NCBI RefSeq assembly: GCF_946220915.1
Contig: NZ_CAMIHH010000066.1
Coordinates: 1-18,118 of the forward strand
Direction: 5' to 3'
Length of the DNA: 18,118 bases
Source: an uncultured Flavobacterium sp.
GTDB taxonomy: Bacteria > Bacteroidota > Bacteroidia > Flavobacteriales > Flavobacteriaceae
The translations under genes were made by a program, and so were the position numbers. How positions within the stretch are numbered: position 1 is the stretch's first letter; every line of letters starts with the position of its first letter. Below, one piece after another: positions 1-5,854 of the stretch. Under the pieces are notes generated by a model. That model had not been told where the DNA came from. It did not search any database and saw nothing but the letters and a program-made list of their open reading frames with translations.

Positions 1-278
1 ACTTCCTTGCGGGCTTTGGTGAAGATGTTGACTAAAAGGCCAGGCTTGTCGCTTTTGGTAAAGCCCTTCTTTTGCAGTTCGGCATCAATGGCGCGCATGA
101 TCCGCTTCTTGTCAAGGTCGGATACTTCCAGTTTGTCAATTCCGTCCTTCAGGTAGCCGTAGGTTTTGTATTGGTCAAAGTTCGCGGCCTCGTCATAATC
201 AGACGAAACCCGCACCGAACTGCACGATACCGTGAGCGCGGTAACAAATAGCAACGATAGCAATTTTACTGTTTTCAT
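1..278 (-). CDS. DUF4136-type lipoprotein, N-terminal part (truncated by window edge)
   Basis: The reading frame opens at an ATG at 278-276 and stays open to the window edge, giving 92 codons; the C-terminus lies outside. The N-terminus has two Lys, a hydrophobic stretch (about residues 6-17) and a lipobox-like TVSC with Cys19, followed by Ser-rich residues, so it is probably an outer-membrane lipoprotein. After the Cys come SSDYDEAANFDQYKTY, then a Lys/Asp helix and a segment ending in LLVNIF, which I recognise as the DUF4136 pattern. The family has no firm biochemical role. The lipobox has Thr at -3, slightly unusual. It lies 69 bp downstream of hutU on the same strand, and seven U residues directly precede the start codon. 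Family call fairly sure; function unknown. Confidence 0.8.
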   Translation of the reverse strand, partial: MKTVKLLSLLFVTALTVSCSSVRVSSDYDEAANFDQYKTYGYLKDGIDKLEVSDLDKKRIMRAIDAELQKKGFTKSDKPGLLVNIFTKARKE

Positions 279-284
279 AAAAAA

Positions 285-343
285 AGAGAGTTAATTATTC
301 ATAGCATTGCACCAGTTTTCAGAATCAACCTCTCTTATGAATA
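285..343 (-). terminator. Possible hairpin/terminator between hutU and the lipoprotein gene
   Basis: Read on the minus strand, AGAGAG (335-330) can pair with CTCTCT (290-285), which is followed by seven U (285-279), a weak intrinsic-terminator arrangement with a long loop. A second pair, TATTCATA (343-336) with TATGAATA (303-296), interleaves with the first. The two helices are therefore mutually exclusive or form a pseudoknot. Stems are short and A/U-rich, so confidence is low. Confidence 0.3.
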
Positions 344-347
344 CCGT

Positions 348-2333
348 TTAGAGTAAGGTATCGTCCACTTTATTCGGAAGGGTCACTTTTAGCAAGGGCT
401 GCGCGTCCATGGCCCGTTTGATGGCAAAAATCGCCTCATCGTTCCTGGCCCAGCTGCGCCTCGCTATACCGTTGTTCACATCCCAGAAAAGCATTGATTC
501 CAAGCGCCTTGATGCATCTGGAGAACCATCAAGAACCATACCAAAGCCCCCATTGATCACTTCGCCCCAGCCTACGCCGCCGCCATTGTGGATGCTCACC
601 CAAGTAGCCCCACGGAAGCTGTCGCCGATAACATTATGGATCGCCATGTCGGCTGTAAAGCGCGAGCCATCGTATATGTTGGAGGTCTCACGGTATGGTG
701 AGTCGGTACCCGAAACATCGTGGTGGTCGCGGCCTAAAACTACCGGGCCTATTTCGCCCTTCGCAATGGCTTCGTTAAATGCCCTTGCAATGTTGATGCG
801 GCCTTCGGCATCGGCATAGAGTATGCGTGCCTGCGAACCAACTACTAATTTATTTTCCTGTGCCCCCAGTATCCATTTTATGTTGTCCTGCATCTGCTGC
901 TTTATCTCATCAGGCGCCGTTTTGGCCATTTTTTCCAGGATGCCTGCAGCAATGGCATCGGTTTTGGCCAAGTCCTCAGCCTTGCCCGAAGCGCATACCC
1001 AGCGGAACGGCCCAAAACCATAATCGAAGCACATTGGCCCCATGATGTCCTGCACGTAGCTCGGATATTTAAAATCGATGCCGTTAGCAGCCATTACATC
1101 AGCGCCCGCACGGGATGCCTCCAAAAGGAAGGCGTTGCCATAATCGAAGAAATACGTGCCTTTGGCTGTATGCTTGTTGATGGCATCGGCCTGCCTGCGC
1201 AGCGACGCATGTACTTTTTCCTTAAACAGTTCCGGATTGTCGGCCATCATGGCATTTGCTTCTTCCAAAGACAATCCAACGGGGTAGTAGCCACCTGCCC
1301 AAGGGTTGTGCAGCGAGGTCTGGTCACTGCCCAGGTCTATATAGATATTCTGCTTATCGAATTCTTCCCAAACATCGACCACGTTGCCCTGATAAGCGAT
1401 TGAGACCACTTCTTTATTGGCTTTCGCCGAATGTACGCGCTTCACCAGTTCGTTAATATCGGTCACCACTTCATCCACCCATCCCTGGGAGTGGCGTGTG
1501 TGTACGGCTTTCGGGTTTACTTCAGCGCATACGGTAATGCAGCCTGCAATGTTGCCTGCTTTGGGCTGCGCGCCGCTCATGCCGCCAAGTCCGGAGGTAA
1601 CGAATACCTTGCCTTCCAGCCCTTCGCCATTTTTGGCTATTTTGCGGCCGCCATTCAACACGGTAATCGTTGTGCCGTGCACAATGCCCTGCGGGCCGAT
1701 GTACATGTAGCTGCCGGCCGTCATTTGCCCGTATTGCGTTACGCCCAGTGCGTTGAATTTCTCCCAGTCGTCCGGTTTGGAGTAGTTGGGTATCATCATG
1801 CCGTTGGTCACTACAACCCTCGGTGCCTCCTTATGCGATGGGAACAGGCCCATGGGGTGGCCGGAATACATTACGAGTGTCTGCTCATCGGTCATCTCGC
1901 TCAGGTACTTCATGGTCAATCTGTACTGCGCCCAGTTAGAGAATACTGCGCCGTTGCCTCCATATGTAATGAGTTCATGCGGGTGCTGCGCCACGGCATA
2001 GTCCAGGTTATTCTGGATCATGTGCATGATGGCCCTGGCCTGCTGGCTCCTGCCGGGATATTCATCAATTGGCCTTGCGTACATCCGGTAATCAGGGCGC
2101 AGGCGGTACATATAGATGCGCCCATGGGTTTCAAGCTCATGGCTAAACTCTTTTACAAGCTCGGCATGGTGCTGTGGCTCAAAGTAACGCAGCGCATTAC
2201 GAAGTGCCAGTTTCTTTTCTTCGGCAGATAGTATATCCTTACGCTTTGGTGCATGGTTGATGTCGGTTTCGTAAGGTTTTGGCTGTGGTAAAACGGAAGG
2301 TATGCCTTCCTGTATTTGTTGATGGAATGTCAT
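348..2333 (-). CDS. hutU: Urocanate hydratase (urocanase)
   Basis: A 661-residue cytosolic enzyme that hydrates urocanate to 4-imidazolone-5-propanoate, the second step of histidine degradation, using tightly bound NAD+. Visible family signatures: YGGNGAVFSNW (124-134), GQMTAGSYMYIGPQGIVHGT (202-221), the nucleotide-binding Gly-rich segment GLGGMSGAQPKAGNIAGC (248-265), FDYGN (396-400), FDYGFGPFRW (436-445), RDHHDVSGTDSPYRET (535-550) and GGGVGWGEVINGG (583-595). Length is about 100 residues above the usual proteobacterial enzyme, as expected for the Bacteroidota form. The ATG at 2333 gives a sensible N-terminus. No other hut gene lies in the window, so the pathway partners must be elsewhere. 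It is followed on the same strand by the lipoprotein gene and preceded by a repeat-rich 80-bp gap after the DUF5522 gene. No clear promoter seen. Confidence 0.97.
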   Translation of the reverse strand: MTFHQQIQEGIPSVLPQPKPYETDINHAPKRKDILSAEEKKLALRNALRYFEPQHHAELVKEFSHELETHGRIYMYRLRPDYRMYARPIDEYPGRSQQARAIMHMIQNNLDYAVAQHPHELITYGGNGAVFSNWAQYRLTMKYLSEMTDEQTLVMYSGHPMGLFPSHKEAPRVVVTNGMMIPNYSKPDDWEKFNALGVTQYGQMTAGSYMYIGPQGIVHGTTITVLNGGRKIAKNGEGLEGKVFVTSGLGGMSGAQPKAGNIAGCITVCAEVNPKAVHTRHSQGWVDEVVTDINELVKRVHSAKANKEVVSIAYQGNVVDVWEEFDKQNIYIDLGSDQTSLHNPWAGGYYPVGLSLEEANAMMADNPELFKEKVHASLRRQADAINKHTAKGTYFFDYGNAFLLEASRAGADVMAANGIDFKYPSYVQDIMGPMCFDYGFGPFRWVCASGKAEDLAKTDAIAAGILEKMAKTAPDEIKQQMQDNIKWILGAQENKLVVGSQARILYADAEGRINIARAFNEAIAKGEIGPVVLGRDHHDVSGTDSPYRETSNIYDGSRFTADMAIHNVIGDSFRGATWVSIHNGGGVGWGEVINGGFGMVLDGSPDASRRLESMLFWDVNNGIARRSWARNDEAIFAIKRAMDAQPLLKVTLPNKVDDTLL

Positions 2334-2340
2334 TTTTAAT

Positions 2341-2407
2341 CAGTTTTCAGTCGCAGTCGCAGTTTTCAGTCTGTCCATCACTGCAAACTGTGACTGTGAC
2401 TGCGACT
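2341..2407. repeat. Imperfect palindrome of ACTG(C/T)G units upstream of hutU
   Basis: Positions 2349-2358 (AGTCGCAGTC) are the exact reverse complement of 2398-2407. The inner parts (2359-2365 and 2385-2397) are further ACTG-type hexamers, with two extra half-units in the right arm. CAGTTTTCAGTC is also directly repeated at 2341-2352 and 2360-2371. The stretch fills most of the gap between hutU and the DUF5522 gene. It resembles short intergenic palindromes I recall from Flavobacterium genomes; copy number cannot be judged from one window. Confidence 0.65.
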
Positions 2408-2413
2408 ACTACA

Positions 2414-2626
2414 CTATTTTCTATTGGTTCCTGTTCGTTTGTCAAATCCGTAGGGACAATGGCGGCAGCCACTCTTGCAGCAGTACCCGCGTTTGAGGTG
2501 GAATGCCTCGGTAAACACCTTGTAACCTTCGGGGGTCAGGTAATAATCTTCGCCCTCGGTTAATTTATTTCCAAAATTTTGCCCTGTCATACGCGCAAAT
2601 TTAGGAACTTTACATTTATTGTTCAT
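2414..2626 (-). CDS. Small Cys-rich DUF5522 protein
   Basis: A 70-residue protein with the DUF5522 signature: an EDYYLTPEGYKVFTEAFHLK segment (26-45), then RGYCC and GCRHCPYGF, placing Cys49, Cys50, Cys54 and Cys57 close together with His43 and His56. The Cys cluster suggests metal (zinc or iron-sulfur) binding, but no function is established. No signal peptide or membrane segment. Homologs I recall begin close to the EDYY segment, so the in-frame ATG at residue 13 (2590) is an alternative start. It runs in the same direction as hutU, 80 bp upstream of it, and could share its transcript. Family call confident, role unknown. Confidence 0.85.
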   Translation of the reverse strand: MNNKCKVPKFARMTGQNFGNKLTEGEDYYLTPEGYKVFTEAFHLKRGYCCKSGCRHCPYGFDKRTGTNRK

Positions 2627-2655
2627 CTAAATTCAAAATAAATGGAAAAAGGAAT

Positions 2656-2693
2656 ACAGATGAAGCAGATTTTGCAGATTGACGCAGGTTTCT
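2656..2693. repeat. Fragment resembling a dispersed GCAGATT-type intergenic repeat
   Basis: The gap between the divergent DUF5522 and HExxH-protein genes contains GCAGATT twice, nine bases apart (2665-2671 and 2674-2680), flanked by ACAGATGAA and GACGCAGGTTT. The pattern matches, from memory, a degenerate intergenic repeat (CAGATTTTGCAGATT-like) frequent in Bacteroidota genomes. Only one partial copy is present here, so the assignment is tentative. Confidence 0.4.
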
Positions 2694-2706
2694 TTTATTA
2701 CTATGT

Positions 2707-3042
2707 ATGATCATCACCTCCAAATACCTCGTTCCCAAAAGCTATGCCGCCATGGCAATTTTTCCGTTCATCTTTGTGCACGACAAAAAGATGCGGGATG
2801 ATGAGGTACTTATTAACCACGAGCGCATCCACCTGCGCCAGCAAATTGAACTGCTCATCTTACCATTTTACCTTTGGTATGTAACAGAATACCTTATCAA
2901 TCGTCTGCGTTATAAGGATGCTAAGACAGCCTACCGCAATATCAGCTTTGAGCGCGAGGCATATACAAACGATGCCAGCATAGGTTATCTGGGTACCAGG
3001 CCTTTTTGGAGCTTTATGAAATACCTGCGTAAGGAAAAATAA
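2707..3042 (+). CDS. Small HExxH-containing protein of unknown function
   Basis: A 111-residue basic protein. It has an HExxH motif, HERIH at 38-42, extended as HERIHLRQQ, and a later FEREAY at 81-86, reminiscent of the Glu third ligand of gluzincin metalloproteases. A hydrophobic helix (about 47-64, ELLILPFYLWYVTEYLI) follows directly, and another hydrophobic patch lies at 14-24, so it may be membrane-associated. No signal peptide. I recall uncharacterised Bacteroidota proteins of this pattern but no named function; peptidase activity is only inferred. It is much shorter than typical HExxH peptidases. It is followed 56 bp later by the DUF1761 gene and divergent from the DUF5522 gene. Confidence 0.8.
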   Translation: MIITSKYLVPKSYAAMAIFPFIFVHDKKMRDDEVLINHERIHLRQQIELLILPFYLWYVTEYLINRLRYKDAKTAYRNISFEREAYTNDASIGYLGTRPFWSFMKYLRKEK

Positions 3043-3057
3043 TAAATTATGGTTGGC

Positions 3058-3074
3058 TAAATTTGATACATTTG
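3058..3074 (+). promoter_or_regulatory. Two overlapping-range TAnnTTTG elements before the DUF1761 gene
   Basis: TAAATTTG (3058-3065) and TACATTTG (3067-3074) both match the Bacteroidota -7 element TAnnTTTG, 24-33 bp upstream of the ATG at 3099. I see no good TTTG at the -33 spacing for either, so this is a candidate promoter only. Confidence 0.45.
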
Positions 3075-3098
3075 CCATAACAACCAAAACAAAATATC

Positions 3099-3581
3099 AT
3101 GGAAACTAATTTTACAGCCATACTTTTGGCAACCCTCGTTACATTGCCGATAGGGTTCATCTGGTACCACAAAAAAGTTTTCGGCACTGTGTGGATGCGC
3201 GAAACGGGAGTAACTGAAGAAAGCGCACGCAAAGCCAATATGCTTAAGGTATTCGGGCTTACGCTTATCTTTTCGTTCATGCTGGCCTTTATGCTCCCCA
3301 CCATTGTTATCCACCAGATCGGGGCATTGCAGCTTACCGGCGGCGATCCGGCAACGGCGTTGCCTTCTTACCACGAATTTGCAAAAGATTACGCCCATCA
3401 TTACCGGACCTTCAAGCACGGCGCGCTGCATGGGTTCATGGCGGGGCTGTTCATTATATTGCCATCAATTGGGATCAATGCCCAATTTGAAGGCAAAAGC
3501 TGGACATACATACTAATCAACGCGGGATATTTTATCGTCTGCCTTACGCTAATGGGCGGCATAATTTGCGCATGGGAATAA
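3099..3581 (+). CDS. DUF1761 family integral membrane protein
   Basis: A 160-residue protein with four predicted membrane segments, about residues 5-23, 50-72, 106-124 and 133-157. The family pattern is visible: a first helix ending in GFIWYHKKVFGTVWM (19-33), a short charged loop with GVTEESARKAN, and HGALHGFMAG (107-116) at the third helix. DUF1761 proteins have no proven function; they sit in the inner membrane. It ends at 3581, overlapping the ATG-started version of the next gene by 10 bp. If the next gene starts at its TTG (3656), the gap is 74 bp. Candidate TAnnTTTG promoters lie just upstream. Confidence 0.85.
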   Translation: METNFTAILLATLVTLPIGFIWYHKKVFGTVWMRETGVTEESARKANMLKVFGLTLIFSFMLAFMLPTIVIHQIGALQLTGGDPATALPSYHEFAKDYAHHYRTFKHGALHGFMAGLFIILPSIGINAQFEGKSWTYILINAGYFIVCLTLMGGIICAWE

Positions 3582-4798
3582 ACATATCGTTATGCAAAAG
3601 CAGCGCTGTCCCCAGGGGTTTTTCTATCTTTGGGGATTGCTGCCACATAAAAACTTTGGATCCAGATTTTTACTTTACCATTTTTATTTCTGCGGAAGCG
3701 CTCCCAAAAGCATGGGATGCGATTGCAGAAAAAAATGCATTCCTGACCCGGAATTACCTTTCGGTACTCGAAAGGTCGGCACCCGATAATATGGAATGCC
3801 ATTTCATCGGGCTTTATAAAAATGATGTGCTATGCGGCATTGCCCTTGCACAGTACATTAACCTGAGCCGTGTGAATACCTTTGCAGCGGAGAAAAAGCG
3901 CTTTAGCCTTAAAGATTATGTTTTCAAGAAGTTTTCCTCGCACATATTGGTCATTGGAAACAATATGCTTACCGGGCAAAATGCCTATGTGTTAATGGAT
4001 GGTATCCCTGAAGCCACTGCCTTATCATTATTAGGGAAAGCCCTGCAACAAATGGCGCGCAACTACCGCAAAAAATGCGTGTACATGCACCTGCTCGCCA
4101 TAAAAGATTTCAATCGCCAGGAACTGCCCGATTTTAAAGCAGCCGGGTTCCATGGATATTACCAATTTTGCACACAGCCGAACATGATATTTTCGATCAG
4201 GGAAAACTGGGACAGCATTGATGATTACCTTACCCAGCTGAATACCAAATACCGCACCCAGTACAACCGTGCCCGGAAAAAAGCGGAAGGTATTGATAAA
4301 CGAAGGCTTACCCTTGAAGAGATTATTGAGCAGCAGGACAGGGTGCACGAACTCTACCTTACCGTAGCAGGGAATGCTTCCTTTAATACCTTTCATTTGC
4401 CAAAGGACCATTTTGCTGCCTTTAAAAGGGAGTTAAAAGATGATTTCCTGTTTTATGGATATTTTATTAACGGTAAGCTGGTAGGTTTTAACACCCTGAT
4501 AAAAAACGGCGCCGACATGGATACTTATTTTTTAGGCTATGATGACAGCGTGCAGCGCGAAAAAATGTTGTACCTCAATATGCTTTACGACATGGTAAGC
4601 TATGCCATAAAAAAAGGCTTTAGCCACGTGATTTTTGCACGTTCGGCCATGGAAATAAAAAGTTCGGTAGGGGCTAAGGCCGAGGAGGTATATGGCATGA
4701 TAAAGCATACCAATCCGGTTTTAAATTATTTCATGCCTAAACTGTTCCCGTATTTCGACCCGAAAGTTGAATGGAAAGAGCGCAATCCTTTTAAATAG
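3572..4798 (+). CDS. FemAB/GNAT-like acyltransferase
   Basis: A cytosolic-looking protein of 408 residues from the ATG at 3572, with no signal peptide. It has the two-lobed GNAT layout of the FemAB/peptidoglycan-bridge and BioF2-like acetyltransferase group. Features seen (numbering from the 3572 Met) are a segment rich in YRTQYNRARKKAEGI, typical of the charged linker of these proteins, and a C-terminal GNAT core with FLFYGYFINGKLVGFN, TYFLGYD and a helix followed by FARSAMEIKSSVGAK. Substrate unknown; roles in cell-wall or capsule/lipid acylation are possible. The first ~28 residues (CKSSAVPRG...GDCCHIKT) look unlike coding sequence. Homologs I recall start near the FTIFISAEALPKAWD segment, so the TTG at 3656 (380 aa) may be the true start. 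The stop overlaps that of the convergent GSCFA gene. Confidence 0.8.
   Translation: MGINISLCKSSAVPRGFSIFGDCCHIKTLDPDFYFTIFISAEALPKAWDAIAEKNAFLTRNYLSVLERSAPDNMECHFIGLYKNDVLCGIALAQYINLSRVNTFAAEKKRFSLKDYVFKKFSSHILVIGNNMLTGQNAYVLMDGIPEATALSLLGKALQQMARNYRKKCVYMHLLAIKDFNRQELPDFKAAGFHGYYQFCTQPNMIFSIRENWDSIDDYLTQLNTKYRTQYNRARKKAEGIDKRRLTLEEIIEQQDRVHELYLTVAGNASFNTFHLPKDHFAAFKRELKDDFLFYGYFINGKLVGFNTLIKNGADMDTYFLGYDDSVQREKMLYLNMLYDMVSYAIKKGFSHVIFARSAMEIKSSVGAKAEEVYGMIKHTNPVLNYFMPKLFPYFDPKVEWKERNPFK
3600..3643 (+). other. Imperfect hairpin and TAnnTTTG motif in the disputed 5' end of the acyltransferase gene
   Basis: GCAGC (3600-3604) pairs with GCTGC (3639-3643) and TCCCCA (3609-3614) with TGGGGA (3631-3636), separated by a small internal loop. 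TATCTTTG (3625-3632) in the loop matches TAnnTTTG, and transcription from it would begin only a few bases before the TTG at 3656. This fits a non-coding leader, but no -33 element is seen. Confidence 0.3.
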
Positions 4799-5798
4799 CT
4801 GTATTTTGCCGCGCTTCAAATTCAATATGGGGATGCTGTTGCTGCAAAGCCGCTATCTTATCATTAAGGGCAGATAAAAAATCGTTGTGCTGCTTCGACG
4901 CAGGGTTAAAGGAACGGTGCTGCAACCCCGTCTGCACGGCATCTGCCAGCTTCATCGTTACCTGTGCTTCCATCGAAATAAAGGCTTCTGTAAAGCGTTC
5001 CCAGATGTAGTCTATCGCCGTTTGGTTAGGATGTATCATGTCTGCTGCATAAAAGCGGTAATCACGCAGCTCGTCCATCATTATTTCGTAGGAAGGAAAG
5101 TAACTGTTCCGGGTTTGCTTCGCCAGTTCGGGTTTCACCCTCGGGTCGGGTTCGGTGTTCAGTGTTTGATGGAGGGCGGCAATCAGGTTAGCCTTGCTCC
5201 ACTGGTTTTGCGTAAAGCCATCTTTGATATGGCGCACGGGCGATACGGTAAAGATGATGTGTGCCACTGGGTTGGCCTGCTTTACCATATCTATAATGCT
5301 TTCCAGGCTTTGGCCTATGGCATCGACCGAAAGCAATTCTTTTGTAAATTCCTTTTGCGGGATTTTGTGGCAGTTGGCAACGAGTTCCCCACTTGCATTA
5401 TGGCGGTATACCCATGCCGTGCCCAGGGTGATGATAAGGTGCGAAGCGCTTTTTATTTCGGCATTTGCCAAAGCGGCTGCCTTATTGAGCCGGTATAGCA
5501 AAACATCTTTATCAGGATAACTGAGGTCGGAATGCGCATCGAAGCAGTGCCAGCGCTCATTGTGGAAAAAAATATCACCTTCGGTAAATGGTTTTCCATT
5601 TACAGCGAAGGCGATTAATTTTTCAAGGGCAAGTGGGTGGAACAATATCCCGAATGGATTGATTGTATTCCTGAATTTAAAGTAATCCAGCTTCTGCCCG
5701 ATATTTACAGCAAAGCACGAACCGAGAGATACCACCCTGGAATTGTAATGGATAGGGTTGCTGCTTTTAAGAATCGGTATCCTGGTTGTAAACTGCAT
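4791..5798 (-). CDS. GSCFA-domain protein (SGNH-hydrolase-like)
   Basis: A 335-residue protein with the family's namesake GSCFA at 26-30 in VVSLGSCFAVNIGQKL, then INPFGILFHP (46-55), LIITLGTAWVYR (121-132), FTVSPVRH (183-190) and a C-terminal DMIHPNQTAIDYIW (253-266). In the SGNH/GDSL fold, the first motif carries the nucleophilic Ser (here Ser27) and the last a DxxH dyad (Asp253, His256), so hydrolase or esterase activity is plausible, though the family is largely uncharacterised. No signal peptide, so cytosolic. The gene starts 56 bp after the alaS stop on the same strand and may be read through from it. Its end overlaps that of the convergent acyltransferase gene by 8 bp. Confidence 0.9.
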   Translation of the reverse strand: MQFTTRIPILKSSNPIHYNSRVVSLGSCFAVNIGQKLDYFKFRNTINPFGILFHPLALEKLIAFAVNGKPFTEGDIFFHNERWHCFDAHSDLSYPDKDVLLYRLNKAAALANAEIKSASHLIITLGTAWVYRHNASGELVANCHKIPQKEFTKELLSVDAIGQSLESIIDMVKQANPVAHIIFTVSPVRHIKDGFTQNQWSKANLIAALHQTLNTEPDPRVKPELAKQTRNSYFPSYEIMMDELRDYRFYAADMIHPNQTAIDYIWERFTEAFISMEAQVTMKLADAVQTGLQHRSFNPASKQHNDFLSALNDKIAALQQQHPHIEFEARQNTAI

Positions 5799-5828
5799 AA
5801 TGATTTAAGGATTCTGTTCCAACAGTAC

Positions 5829-5850
5829 TGACTTTAGGCCTGTGACTTTA
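5829..5850. repeat. Short TGACTTTA direct repeat between alaS and the GSCFA gene
   Basis: TGACTTTA occurs at 5829-5836 and 5843-5850, with a further CGACTTA at 5851-5857 running into the alaS stop codon. The pattern recalls the AAAGTC-type short tandem sequences seen between Flavobacterium genes. Only two full units, so it may be trivial. Confidence 0.4.
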
Positions 5851-5854
5851 CGAC

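Noticed and set aside
1431..2231. Open frame of 266 codons on the plus strand inside hutU
   Set aside because: It lies wholly opposite hutU, whose protein is unmistakable; its translation has no recognisable family pattern. It is a shadow of the codon bias.
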